This document shows positions 6,588 through 15,454 of a stretch of DNA of 64,000 nt, in pieces. The position numbers and the translations under genes are program-made. A model generated the notes under the pieces. That model had not been told where the DNA came from, searched no databases, and saw only the letters and a list, made by a program, of their open reading frames with translations. Position 1 is the stretch's first letter, and each line of letters opens with the position of its first letter. The stretch comes from Candidatus Nitrosopumilus sp. (GTDB lineage Archaea > Thermoproteota > Nitrososphaeria > Nitrososphaerales > Nitrosopumilaceae): the NCBI RefSeq assembly GCF_028278985.1, contig NZ_JANQTA010000001.1, positions 54,777-118,776 on the forward strand, in the 5' to 3' direction.

Positions 6588-8448
6588 TTGGTTTTTCCTC
6601 CTCTACATTAGATTTGTTTTCAGTTGGAAGTTGTTCTTCTAAAATTTTCTTATAATTTGGTTCTTTCTTCTTTCCTGCAAGTTCAGTACAAAATTCTGCG
6701 ATCATTGGAATGTATTTTGCATAAAGATTTGCTCTTTTCTTTGCCATTTCAGCTTGGCCTCTTTTTGACATGTAGGCAGCTAATTTTCTTGATAAATACT
6801 GTAAGGCTAAACGTAATTCTCTTTCAATTTCTTGTCTATCTGCAACATTTTCTTTTCCTGCAGTTTTGTAAGGAATTCTAGTGGAACAAATGTGAGAAAC
6901 AATGATGAATGGAGGTTCTCCTTTTACTTTGTAACGACCCCAATCAGTATCACGAACTACTTTGAGAACAACGTCACTTCCTTCATCGTATAGTAATGGG
7001 ATTCTATTTGCATATCTATACACATGTGGACCGCCAGATTTGATATCTCCACCATAAGCAATTCCCATTTCAACTACAAATGGGAAACCAGAATATGCAG
7101 AAGCTGGGCGCTGAACTACAGCTGCAAAATCAGGATTGAAGAACTTTTTGATTCCTTTTTCTAGAGGAGTCTCGCCTAATGGGGCCAAACAACTTGGATC
7201 AGGTGCAAGAAAATCTTCATACTTTTGAAGAGAATCGCTCAGATTAACTAATTCCTGGTTAGTCATAGTCCCCATTCTTTTTTCAGGCTTGAATCCTGCA
7301 AATTCAGCAAATTTTACAGCTGTTGTTGGACCTACTCGCTGAAATCGTTTTGTGAGAAATGTGTTTAACGGTTCACCTTGAACTGTATTTGTTAATTGTT
7401 TATAGTATTGACTTTCAGGATCCATGTCTACTGATTTTGATTGTGAATCTCCAAAATCCCAATAATACAACTTTTTGTTTGGAACATCAAGGTCTTCAAT
7501 TCTAATTTTGTTTAATTTATCAAAATCCATTTTTAGAAAAGACATCAATGCAATTACAACACGCACTTGCCTGGAAAGATTTTTCCATTTTTTCTTTGCT
7601 TTTGCCATAATTGCGGTAAAGGCAAGATTCTGTTTTGATAATCCTAAATCTTTTCTAACTTTTTCTATCATTGGATCATCAATAGTTGGTATTTCAAATT
7701 GAGATTCAACAATCATTCTTCTTATTCTTTCAACATCAATTCCATGTGGGTGAGGACGAATAATTGTTGGTGGTGGTGGAATATCTTTTACAAATCTAGG
7801 ATGTGAATATTTTTCTCCTTTTGGATCATCAAAAGTAATTGATGCATAAGGAGTGATCAGTGATGTTTCATAAACATAATCACGGATTTTGTTTCCTGCT
7901 TTAGAATAATCACCTTCTAAACAAACACTAACAGATAATCCCTTTCTTGCAACTTCTTTGGTTGTATGTTTAACAATAACGGGTTTATTTTTTTCAATAT
8001 CTAGCAAAATTTCAAATTGATCTTGGGTTTGTCCATCAGTACAACTTTTTACTACAACAGGTTTGTTGGTGGTAATTTGTCCATACAGAATTGCCATCGT
8101 AGCACCCAGTCCAAACATTCCTCGGGCTTGTTTTAGACCAAATTTTGAACCATATAGTACAGTTCCAAATGCTAGAGGAACATGTTTTGCATCTACTCCA
8201 GGACCATTATCTTTTACAGTCAAAATGTATGGTTTTGGGTCTGGTTTGTCTGGATCTACAGCCTTGATTGTTAAATGAACATCTGGTAAAATTCCCTTTT
8301 GATCACATGCGTCAAGCGCATTTTCAACAAATTCTCTAACTGCTGTGTATAATGAACGTGTAGGATTACTAAATCCGGCTAAATCACGATTACTGTAAAA
8401 GAACTCACTGGGAGAAATTTGATTAAATTTTTCTTTAATCGAAGACAT
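6574..8448 (-). CDS. top6B: DNA topoisomerase VI subunit B
   Basis: The 624-residue protein has an N-terminal GHKL ATPase domain: FVENALDAC (Mg-binding Asn and neighbours), VKDNGPGV and GMFGLGA glycine-rich lid. The H2TH-like region (roughly 240-320, GIDVERIRRMI) and the transducer domain follow. The last ~30 residues are a lysine/glutamate-rich tail. It powers strand passage by Top6A through ATP-driven dimerisation. It lies between the KH-domain gene and top6A, overlapping each by 14 bp. Confidence 0.96.
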   Translation of the reverse strand: MSSIKEKFNQISPSEFFYSNRDLAGFSNPTRSLYTAVREFVENALDACDQKGILPDVHLTIKAVDPDKPDPKPYILTVKDNGPGVDAKHVPLAFGTVLYGSKFGLKQARGMFGLGATMAILYGQITTNKPVVVKSCTDGQTQDQFEILLDIEKNKPVIVKHTTKEVARKGLSVSVCLEGDYSKAGNKIRDYVYETSLITPYASITFDDPKGEKYSHPRFVKDIPPPPTIIRPHPHGIDVERIRRMIVESQFEIPTIDDPMIEKVRKDLGLSKQNLAFTAIMAKAKKKWKNLSRQVRVVIALMSFLKMDFDKLNKIRIEDLDVPNKKLYYWDFGDSQSKSVDMDPESQYYKQLTNTVQGEPLNTFLTKRFQRVGPTTAVKFAEFAGFKPEKRMGTMTNQELVNLSDSLQKYEDFLAPDPSCLAPLGETPLEKGIKKFFNPDFAAVVQRPASAYSGFPFVVEMGIAYGGDIKSGGPHVYRYANRIPLLYDEGSDVVLKVVRDTDWGRYKVKGEPPFIIVSHICSTRIPYKTAGKENVADRQEIERELRLALQYLSRKLAAYMSKRGQAEMAKKRANLYAKYIPMIAEFCTELAGKKKEPNYKKILEEQLPTENKSNVEEEKPIENK

Positions 8449-9007
8449 TTTGATTTTCCCACAATTTCATTTTATCTTCTTTTTCTTTTCTGTTTGCAGC
8501 TTCTAACTTACTGTAAACTGCACCATGCATACTTCCATTTGATATTGAAGATATTGCATCAACTGCAAGTCGTAATTTTCTTGCATCACCAATAATTGAA
8601 ACTGTTTTACCATAAACTGAAATGTGTGTTCCACTTAGATTTTCCATATTTCTTCTTGCTCTACCACCCTCTCCAATAATTCTCCCTTTTATCCTTTCAA
8701 CATTAGCATTTGATTTTCCAGTAAATTCTCTAAGATCTATTACATGCAATGCGTTTTCTCCTTTTAAGAGAGTCATAGCATTTTCAGGTGAAAAACCTCT
8801 ACCAATAGCTGTAACAATTTCCATTGCTTTGAATGGTTCCATTTTTTCAACAGAATCAGTAGACTTGATCAAAACTTCCCCTGTATCTCCATCAATTTCT
8901 AAAGAAACATGGCATGATGATTCAATTTTCGACTTTACATTACCAGATTTTCCAATTAGAACAGCTATTCGATCATTTGGGATTCTAATTAATTTCTCAA
9001 AACTCAT
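8435..9007 (-). CDS. KH domain RNA-binding protein, archaeal Dim2/Pno1-like
   Basis: The 190-residue protein carries two KH modules: the first with RIAVLIGKSGNVK (GxxG loop GKSG), the second with RIKGRIIGEGGRARRN (loop GEGG). This is the arrangement of archaeal Dim2p, which binds the 3' end of 16S rRNA during small-subunit maturation. The next gene upstream in the operon is a RIO1-type kinase, another 40S/30S assembly factor, and the two overlap by 4 bp, supporting a shared role. Confidence 0.9.
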   Translation of the reverse strand: MSFEKLIRIPNDRIAVLIGKSGNVKSKIESSCHVSLEIDGDTGEVLIKSTDSVEKMEPFKAMEIVTAIGRGFSPENAMTLLKGENALHVIDLREFTGKSNANVERIKGRIIGEGGRARRNMENLSGTHISVYGKTVSIIGDARKLRLAVDAISSISNGSMHGAVYSKLEAANRKEKEDKMKLWENQNVFD

Positions 9008-9783
9008 TTTGTAATTTCCTCATAGACAACAGATGGATCTTTTACAGATATACCTCTTTTATTGAAGAATCGGGTTATGTTACTAATATCTCTTTTAAGA
9101 AATTCTTCAGAGTTAGGATGTCTCAAATCAACTGCAGAACCCAAATCAAAAACTACTATTCCATTATCTGTTTTGAAGATATTATATTCAGAATAATCTC
9201 CATGAACTAACTTTGCTTTTTGATAAAGTTCATGAAGAAATGATAATGATTGTAAATAGTCACTTTCATCTACCTGAGATTCTAGTAATGTTTTTGATGG
9301 TGAGCCATCAGTTCCAATGAAATTCATTGCCAAGACATTATTTGTGACTAAAATAGGCTCAGGCACAGGAAGACCTACTTCAAAGCATTGTGAAAGATTA
9401 CGAAATTCTTTCTTTGCCCAGAGATAGACAAGATTTTTTGTACCTTTTTTGACTTTGGAGAATCTAGGATCACCCAAAATGTAAGGCTCTCGTTTTTTAA
9501 AATTAGAAGTACTTACCAGATAAATTTTCAAGGCCACATTTTTTTGATTTTCAGCTACACCCCAAAACAATACAGATTCTTTTCCAGCACTGACTGCCCC
9601 ATTAACATAAGAAATAACATGATCACTGATCATCTTGTATAATGTCATTACAGTTGGTTTGTCTAAAACTTCATTGACGACCTTACCTTTTTTGAAACCA
9701 TCATCTAGTTGTTTCTTTTTTGATTTAGATGATAATTTTTTATCTATTTTTGATTCTAATTTACGACTTAATTCATCAGACAT
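9004..9783 (-). CDS. rio1: RIO1-type serine protein kinase
   Basis: The 259-residue product has the RIO kinase core: a nucleotide-binding region with an FWGV...ALKIY-type lysine strand, a catalytic loop LVHGDYSEYNI and the metal-binding loop VFDLGSAVD. The lysine/serine-rich N-terminus precedes it. RIO1 acts as an ATPase/kinase in late small ribosomal subunit maturation. It overlaps the KH/Dim2-like gene by 4 bp. Confidence 0.93.
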   Translation of the reverse strand: MSDELSRKLESKIDKKLSSKSKKKQLDDGFKKGKVVNEVLDKPTVMTLYKMISDHVISYVNGAVSAGKESVLFWGVAENQKNVALKIYLVSTSNFKKREPYILGDPRFSKVKKGTKNLVYLWAKKEFRNLSQCFEVGLPVPEPILVTNNVLAMNFIGTDGSPSKTLLESQVDESDYLQSLSFLHELYQKAKLVHGDYSEYNIFKTDNGIVVFDLGSAVDLRHPNSEEFLKRDISNITRFFNKRGISVKDPSVVYEEITK

Positions 9784-9836
9784 TTTTTTTAAACCTCATG
9801 TAGTAAAAATAATTTAAAATAATATTGTATGTCATA

Positions 9837-10133
9837 TTACATTTTGAAGACAATTAAAAACGGAATATCAGAAATAGTTTTAACACCATTTTCAGAACCA
9901 ATTCCAAGTTCTAAGGATAATGAAACAGTATCTTTTCCTACCATGTTAATTATAGAAGAATTTTGCAATAATGTTTTTGCTTCTTCACGATCCACAAATT
10001 TTTCACCATAGTAACCTTCACTGATGTGCATGTTTAATTCTCCTTCAGTAATTTTTTTCCCTAATAATTCTGCATCACAAATATTTAGCATTGCATTTTT
10101 TTGGTAGTCAGTAATTCTTGCAGAGAATTGCAT
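9837..10133 (-). CDS. DUF424 family protein
   Basis: The 98-residue protein shows the DUF424 pattern: a strand and NICDAELLGKKI, GELNMHISEGYYGEKFV, and an EEAKTLLQNSSIINMVGKD segment. DUF424 proteins are archaea-wide, unassigned, and commonly sit beside translation genes. Here its start abuts the aIF2-beta stop (1 bp overlap), so a translation-linked role is likely but unproven. Confidence 0.85.
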   Translation of the reverse strand: MQFSARITDYQKNAMLNICDAELLGKKITEGELNMHISEGYYGEKFVDREEAKTLLQNSSIINMVGKDTVSLSLELGIGSENGVKTISDIPFLIVFKM

Positions 10134-10555
10134 TATGCATATTTACCTTTTAGAGTAGATTTTGCACCACATGCTTCACAAAGTAAAAATGAAATTCTTT
10201 TTTCTTTTTCAATTTTTGTATCAGGACTTTTACATGTAGGACATTCCAGATAATCTTTTACATAAATTTGGAATAATCTGGTAAAATCATCCGGGGCTCG
10301 TTTTCCAATAAACATTGCCTTATCACCCAATCTTTCAGCTGGAACTGCAAATTCTTTTGATAGATATTGAAGAACTTTATCAGGATCCCTTCTCAGAACT
10401 TTAGGAAATTCAGAGAAATTTCGTAAGAATGTCTTTTGACCTTCCCACATTACATCAACCACAGGTAGTTCAAATCTAGATTTTGAATCTTTTTTGGCAG
10501 ATCCTAAATTATCCTGAATTCGTTTAAGTAAATTCTCGTATTCTGCTTTTGTCAA
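10133..10555 (-). CDS. Translation initiation factor aIF2 subunit beta
   Basis: At 140 residues this has the aIF2-beta layout: an N-terminal helix, a central alpha-beta domain (KTFLRNFSEFPKVLRRDPDKV, then LQYLSKEFAVP) and a C-terminal zinc ribbon with CPTC and CEAC pairs. With the alpha and gamma subunits it forms the GTPase complex that delivers initiator Met-tRNA to the small ribosomal subunit. It heads the minus-strand run aIF2beta-DUF424 and lies just upstream of rio1-KH-top6BA. Confidence 0.93.
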   Translation of the reverse strand: MTKAEYENLLKRIQDNLGSAKKDSKSRFELPVVDVMWEGQKTFLRNFSEFPKVLRRDPDKVLQYLSKEFAVPAERLGDKAMFIGKRAPDDFTRLFQIYVKDYLECPTCKSPDTKIEKEKRISFLLCEACGAKSTLKGKYA

Positions 10556-10625
10556 TACGACTAAGTATACACTAGACCCTATATGGGTTTTGAAAAAGAG
10601 AAATCGTGTGGACTTCTGTTAATGA

Positions 10626-10772
10626 TTATGTCATTTTTCCTATTCGGAAAACATTAGTTCCACATTTTGGACATGTGCCTTTTACAGCTGGACGTCCATT
10701 TTTTAGGGTAGTTTCTTTCGGATCTTTAATCTCCGTTTTTGCTCTGCATTTTACGCAATATGCTTCAACCAT
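10626..10772 (-). CDS. Small zinc-ribbon protein (DUF5679-like)
   Basis: An ATG at 10772 opens a 48-residue frame starting MVEAYCVKCRAKTEI, with a GRPAVKGTCPKCGTNVFRI second half. The two CxxC pairs and the KNGRPA turn match the small archaeal DUF5679 zinc-ribbon proteins, sometimes also seen fused to topoisomerase or found in phages. It probably binds one zinc ion; partner unknown. It is encoded upstream of aIF2-beta on the same strand. Confidence 0.85.
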   Translation of the reverse strand: MVEAYCVKCRAKTEIKDPKETTLKNGRPAVKGTCPKCGTNVFRIGKMT

Positions 10773-11023
10773 TCTAAAAATTCTCAAACTTGGTGGTATT
10801 TAGGAAGAGCCTGTGAAAATTATTTCACTATAGGCCTAGATGTAGGTAAATTTTTTTAGGCGTAAAAAAATGAAAAATAGGAAATATTTTACATAATGTT
10901 AAAATTTTAAGAAAAATTTTTGTGTAAAATATTGAAAATACAATTATTTTTAAGAATTTAATCATCTAAGGTGATTTCTTCAAAGATTATCAGTTATAAA
11001 TAAGATCATGTTAAAAATCAAAA

Positions 11024-11524
11024 ATGGCTTCAAAAAAAGGAGTAGCAATAACTGCAATTGTTTTAGCAGCAATCACTGGAGGAAGTTTTCTATTATGGTT
11101 TGTTCCAGTAGAAAATCAAACAACCTTTGTTGTTTCAGACTATGGAAATTATCTTGATGGAGTAAAAAATATTCATGAAGTTCTAGAAGAATCAATTGAA
11201 ATAGATTATCAAAATCTTAGAAATGGAGAAATTTCTCCAGAAGATTACAATATTGTTACTGATGTAACATCATCACAGGTGACTGCTCAGATAAGTGAAT
11301 TTGTGACATCTAAACCACCTGAAGAATGGCAAACAAGCTACATTAGCTATATGGAAGCAATGAAAAAATTCAATGAATACATAGGAGAAACCAAAGTTTT
11401 AGCTTCTATGATTGAAAATGACAGTTCGGAAGATGAAATAAATCAAGTAATTCAAAAAATTGAAGAACTAAAGAATGAGTCACAAGAATTGGTAAAATCA
11501 TCGGATGATTCAAGACCAAATTAG
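11024..11524 (+). CDS. Hypothetical membrane-anchored protein
   Basis: The 166-residue product has one N-terminal hydrophobic helix (residues 6-26, ending FLLWFVPV) and a soluble acidic helical remainder, probably facing outside. There is an amphipathic segment at the C-terminus (DEINQVIQKIEELKNES). I do not recognise a family. It precedes the DUF373 gene by about 70 bp on the same strand. A likely TATA element (TTATAAATA) lies at about 10993. Confidence 0.65.
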   Translation: MASKKGVAITAIVLAAITGGSFLLWFVPVENQTTFVVSDYGNYLDGVKNIHEVLEESIEIDYQNLRNGEISPEDYNIVTDVTSSQVTAQISEFVTSKPPEEWQTSYISYMEAMKKFNEYIGETKVLASMIENDSSEDEINQVIQKIEELKNESQELVKSSDDSRPN

Positions 11525-11594
11525 CCTCAAATCCGAATTTTACTAACCACATTAGTTGGAAATCGTTAAAAGGTAATTTTGTGATAAAAATAGA

Positions 11595-12740
11595 ATGTCT
11601 CAGAGGTCTGACAAGGTAGAAAAGGATGTCAATGCTTCAACTGCCAACAAATTACTAGTAATTTGTATTGATAGAGATAATGATGTAGGTGAAAAGGCCG
11701 GAATTGTTACTCCAGTTATTGGTAGAGATGCATGTATTGAAGCAGCCCAAAGATTAGCTCTAGAGGATCCTGAAGATGCAGATTCAAACTCGATTTTTTC
11801 TGCAATCAAAACATATGAAGATCTGATTAGTAAAGGCTACCAAGTAGAGGTGGTCACCGTTGCAGGAGTCAAAGATAGAGGGGTTCAAGCTGATGAAAAG
11901 ATTTTAGTTGAAACAAAAAAAGTTTTAGAGAAATTTTCTGCTAATGGTGCAGTAATTGTATCCGATGGAGAAGATGATGAAAGTGTTATTCCAGTTATTC
12001 AAAATGTTCTTCCAGTAGTTTCAGTTCAACGTGTTGTAATGAAAGTTAGCAGAAGTGTTGAATATTCGTATGCAGTTTTTGGTAAATATTTGAAAATGGT
12101 TGCATATGATTCAAGATATTCAAAATTCTTCTTGGGTGTTCCAGGAATGCTTTTGTTAATTGGAGGAGTCGCAAGTGTGTTTAATCTCACAACAGAAATT
12201 TTTGCTATTTTAGTTAGTATTTTGGGAGGTGCATTCTTGATTAGAGCATTTGATGTTGATAGAATGTGGTCAAGTTGGTCAAAGCCAACACCGATGGGTT
12301 TTATCAGAATGTTTACCATGGTAACAGGAGTATTGTTGATTCTATCATCAGTTCCAGCTGGAATTAGTGCTGTTGATGCAACTTTAATTGAAGCAGAAAC
12401 AGAATTAGTTGCAAAGATAACTGATCAAGTAATCATTGGACAATTTGTAGCAGGAGCTCTGCCAATCTTATGGATAGGAATGGGTGCAATTTTTGCTGGA
12501 ACATTACTAAGTAATTGGATTGGTGGAATTCCAAGACAAATTAGTGATATTTTGAGAATTATTGTGTTAGCTTCATTGTATCCAACAATTTTACAATTTA
12601 CAAATATCATGATTTATGATGAGAGTTCATTTACATTGATTCCTCCTCTTCTAGGTGGATTGGCAGCAACTTTGGTGTCAGCAACTATCCTATTCAAAAA
12701 ATATAGAAGAAATAGAGATCAAGAGATGGTTTCAGATTAA
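11595..12740 (+). CDS. DUF373 family multi-pass membrane protein
   Basis: The first ~150 residues form a soluble alpha/beta domain beginning LLVICIDRDNDVG, with GRDACIEAAQRLALEDPEDAD, the DUF373 signature. From about residue 185 there are roughly six hydrophobic segments (for example FFLGVPGMLLLIGGV, ILVSILGGAFLI, MFTMVTGVLLILSSV). DUF373 is broadly conserved in archaea, function unknown. It lies upstream of uppS. Confidence 0.88.
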   Translation: MSQRSDKVEKDVNASTANKLLVICIDRDNDVGEKAGIVTPVIGRDACIEAAQRLALEDPEDADSNSIFSAIKTYEDLISKGYQVEVVTVAGVKDRGVQADEKILVETKKVLEKFSANGAVIVSDGEDDESVIPVIQNVLPVVSVQRVVMKVSRSVEYSYAVFGKYLKMVAYDSRYSKFFLGVPGMLLLIGGVASVFNLTTEIFAILVSILGGAFLIRAFDVDRMWSSWSKPTPMGFIRMFTMVTGVLLILSSVPAGISAVDATLIEAETELVAKITDQVIIGQFVAGALPILWIGMGAIFAGTLLSNWIGGIPRQISDILRIIVLASLYPTILQFTNIMIYDESSFTLIPPLLGGLAATLVSATILFKKYRRNRDQEMVSD

Positions 12741-12813
12741 ATTTTTTGAAATCTTCTAAATTATTGAAAAACACTGATATCTCTAGGCTCGTATTTACCT
12801 AAAGGCGTCAAAA

Positions 12814-13605
12814 ATGAACAAAGTAAAAGACACTTTTTTTCATTTATCAGGATTATACAAAATCTACGGAAAAAGGCTTGAAAATGAGATTAGGGATGGA
12901 GACATTCCCAATCACGTAGCATTAATTCTTGATGGAAATAGAAGGTGGGCAAAAAGACATCTTACAATGCCAAAAGACGGACATTGGAAGGGAGCCGATG
13001 CAGTAGAGAACCTATTGGATTGGTGTGAAGAATTTGATATCAAAATTATTACTCTTTATGCATTATCTGCTGAAAATCTAGATAGAAATGATGAAGAATT
13101 AGATTATCTTTATGAATTAATCAGATTAAGATTAGAGAAATTATACAATGATCCTAGAATTCATAAAAATCAGATGCGCGTAAAAGGAATTGGAAGAATT
13201 GAATTGCTTCCAGATTCTATAAAAGAAGTTTTGCAAAGATTAGATGATGCAACAAAAGACTACAACAATCATTTTCTAAATATTGCATTAGCCTATGGAG
13301 GACAATACGAATTAGTTGATGCTGTTAAAAAAATTGGTGAAAAAATCAAAAAAGGATCTTTAGATGTAAATGAAATTAGCAAGAAGGAAATTGAATCAAA
13401 CTTGTACACATCTCATCTACCACAATCATCACCAGATATGATATTGCGTACATCAGGTGAAAAAAGATTAAGCGGTTTTTTGATGTGGCAAAGTGCATAC
13501 AGTGAATTAGTTTTTATGGACATCTTTTGGCCAGAATTTAGAAAAATAGATTTGATGCGTGCAATTAGAACATTTCAAGAAAGGAAAAGAAGGTTAGGTA
13601 AATGA
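12814..13605 (+). CDS. uppS: Cis-prenyltransferase (undecaprenyl/dolichyl diphosphate synthase family)
   Basis: The 263-residue protein contains the family signatures: HVALILDGNRRWAKR (catalytic Asp and substrate-binding Arg), ITLYALSAENLDR, and near the C-terminus RTSGEKRLSGFLMWQSAYSE. It condenses IPP units onto an allylic diphosphate to build the cis-polyprenyl carrier lipid used in archaea for N-glycosylation. The next gene, a nudix hydrolase, overlaps its end by 4 bp. Confidence 0.95.
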   Translation: MNKVKDTFFHLSGLYKIYGKRLENEIRDGDIPNHVALILDGNRRWAKRHLTMPKDGHWKGADAVENLLDWCEEFDIKIITLYALSAENLDRNDEELDYLYELIRLRLEKLYNDPRIHKNQMRVKGIGRIELLPDSIKEVLQRLDDATKDYNNHFLNIALAYGGQYELVDAVKKIGEKIKKGSLDVNEISKKEIESNLYTSHLPQSSPDMILRTSGEKRLSGFLMWQSAYSELVFMDIFWPEFRKIDLMRAIRTFQERKRRLGK

Positions 13606-14021
13606 TAGAAGAAACATCAGCAGGAATTGTATTATTCCGAAAAGAAAATAATAAGAATCAATTTTTGTTATTACATTATCCTTCTGGACATTGGGATTTT
13701 GTAAAAGGAAAAATGGAATCAGGTGAATCAACTCATGAAACAGCTGTTAGAGAAGCTAAAGAGGAAACCGGAATTACAGACATTACATTTTTAGATAATT
13801 TTGAGGAATGGATAGAATATAATTTTCAATTTCAAGGAGAATTAGTTCACAAAAAAGTAGTATTCTTTTTAGCTGAAACTAAAACAACAGATGTTAAAAT
13901 TTCTCATGAGCATTTGGATTATACTTGGATGGATTACAATACAGCAATGGAAAAAACAACATTTGATAATGCAAAAACCGTACTAACTAAAGCACAAATG
14001 TTACTTACCCAAACTTTGTAA
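13602..14021 (+). CDS. Nudix hydrolase (Ap4A pyrophosphohydrolase-like)
   Basis: The 139-residue protein has a full Nudix box, G-x5-E-x7-REAKEETG, following GHWDFVKGKME. This arrangement is typical of diadenosine tetraphosphate hydrolases, though substrate cannot be fixed from the motif. It overlaps uppS by 4 bp and its 3' end overlaps the convergent pyrF gene by 21 bp. Confidence 0.92.
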   Translation: MIEETSAGIVLFRKENNKNQFLLLHYPSGHWDFVKGKMESGESTHETAVREAKEETGITDITFLDNFEEWIEYNFQFQGELVHKKVVFFLAETKTTDVKISHEHLDYTWMDYNTAMEKTTFDNAKTVLTKAQMLLTQTL

Positions 14022-14741
14022 TTGGAGAGTTTTTGCAATCTCTTTTGGATTTTTTGCATTCAGAATAGTTCTTCCAACAATCATGTAATCAGTTCCTGAA
14101 GAAATAATCTCTGAAGCATTTCCACCCTGAGTACCAACTCCTGGAGAATAGATATTCAATTTTTTTCCAGCAAGTTTTGAACAATATTGAATAATTTTAG
14201 GAAATGTAGCTCCAACAACAATTCCATCAACTTTAGATTCTAAAGCCCAATTCAAAAACAATTGGTATAGTTGCTGCTTTTTCTTCATTTTCACTTCCAT
14301 GTCATACGATAATCTAGCCTCAGGGGCACTCATATGACATAATGTGATTACACCTTTGTCATTTTTGTGAGCAGATTTAACAAGATTTTTCAGGCTATCT
14401 AATCCCATAATCGGATTTGCAATAACTGCATCAAATCCTAAATTCCACAAATGTTCAGTTGTTACACGATTAGTATTTCCAATGTCGTTGAGTTTGATAT
14501 CAGCGATTGTTTGTAAACCATACTTGTGAGCAGTTTTTGTAATTTTCAAAATTTGTTTACTACTTAACGGCAAAAGCAAATGAAAGTTTAGTTTTATAGC
14601 ACAAAGATAAGGATGAAGTTGCTCTATATTTTTGAGAGTTTTTGATTCTAAATTTTTTACAGATGAATCATAGTCATTTGCAAGAATTACCTTCCCATTA
14701 GTTTTTGAGATCTTTGAAATTCTAGTTTTGAAGGTGACCAT
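14001..14741 (-). CDS. pyrF: Orotidine 5'-phosphate decarboxylase
   Basis: The 246-residue TIM-barrel protein has the OMPDC active-site segment ADIKLNDIGNT (Lys-x-x-Asp pattern in DIKLND), a substrate Lys strand (CAIKLNFHL), and the phosphate loop YMIVGRTI preceded by SPGVGTQGG. It makes UMP from OMP in pyrimidine synthesis. The start overlaps the end of the unknown gene upstream by 20 bp. Confidence 0.9.
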   Translation of the reverse strand: MVTFKTRISKISKTNGKVILANDYDSSVKNLESKTLKNIEQLHPYLCAIKLNFHLLLPLSSKQILKITKTAHKYGLQTIADIKLNDIGNTNRVTTEHLWNLGFDAVIANPIMGLDSLKNLVKSAHKNDKGVITLCHMSAPEARLSYDMEVKMKKKQQLYQLFLNWALESKVDGIVVGATFPKIIQYCSKLAGKKLNIYSPGVGTQGGNASEIISSGTDYMIVGRTILNAKNPKEIAKTLQLQSLGK

Positions 14742-15417
14742 AATCGACTAACGGATGGGTCTCTTTTAATTTTATAATTTTAACATAAGAATAGCCATGT
14801 TCAGATGGATTTTCTACAAAAACTGGTTCAGAGTCATTTGAAAGAGAGAATTTTAGGAAAGGTTTTGATGGATCACTATCTAATACAACATGGCAAAAAT
14901 AGGATGTTCCTTCTTCATGAAAATTCATGAAAACACCTAGTAACCATTTTTCTGAATGTGGGAATAAGAATAGAGGAAATGGCACCTCATCAAAACCCCA
15001 TGTGAGTTTTGCTAAACTAAACATATCTTCTAATTCAATGGGTTGATATCTGTCAAGAGTCCCATTTCCGGGTTTCAATGTTTTTGGAAGTGATTTTATT
15101 CTAACAATTGGAGAATAAAGTTTACTAGAATCAGCAGTAGAATTTACAATTTCAGATTCTTCTTTACCAGCCTTTAATCCATAACACAAGTAATGGCCAT
15201 TATTTTCTAAAGGAGTGTAATACACAATTGGTTTTTCTTTTAGTACATCCATTTGAACTGAAAGAATTTTTTTTCCATCATGATCATGCAAAAATGAAAC
15301 TCTTGGTGCACGCTCAAGTGCACAAACGAGCCTAGAAAATTCTAATGTGGAATTTACTTGAATGTAACGAGGTAATTTATCAGAAGAGTTTTGAATTTTA
15401 TCCACGGAAGTGTTCAA
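14722..15417 (-). CDS. Hypothetical conserved-looking soluble protein
   Basis: The 231-residue product is soluble and beta-rich with no clear motif; segments such as PRYIQVNSTLEFSRLVCAL and KLTWGFDEVPFPLF do not match a family I know. Its end overlaps pyrF by 20 bp, so the two are probably cotranscribed. Function unknown. Confidence 0.65.
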   Translation of the reverse strand: MNTSVDKIQNSSDKLPRYIQVNSTLEFSRLVCALERAPRVSFLHDHDGKKILSVQMDVLKEKPIVYYTPLENNGHYLCYGLKAGKEESEIVNSTADSSKLYSPIVRIKSLPKTLKPGNGTLDRYQPIELEDMFSLAKLTWGFDEVPFPLFLFPHSEKWLLGVFMNFHEEGTSYFCHVVLDSDPSKPFLKFSLSNDSEPVFVENPSEHGYSYVKIIKLKETHPLVDYGHLQN

Positions 15418-15454
15418 TACTTTATCAAATTAAACTTATCCAAAAAAAAGGAGC

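Noticed and set aside
10606..10803. Plus-strand frame of 65 residues
   Set aside because: It is antisense to the clear zinc-ribbon gene at 10626-10772, which has CxxC pairs and a proper ATG.
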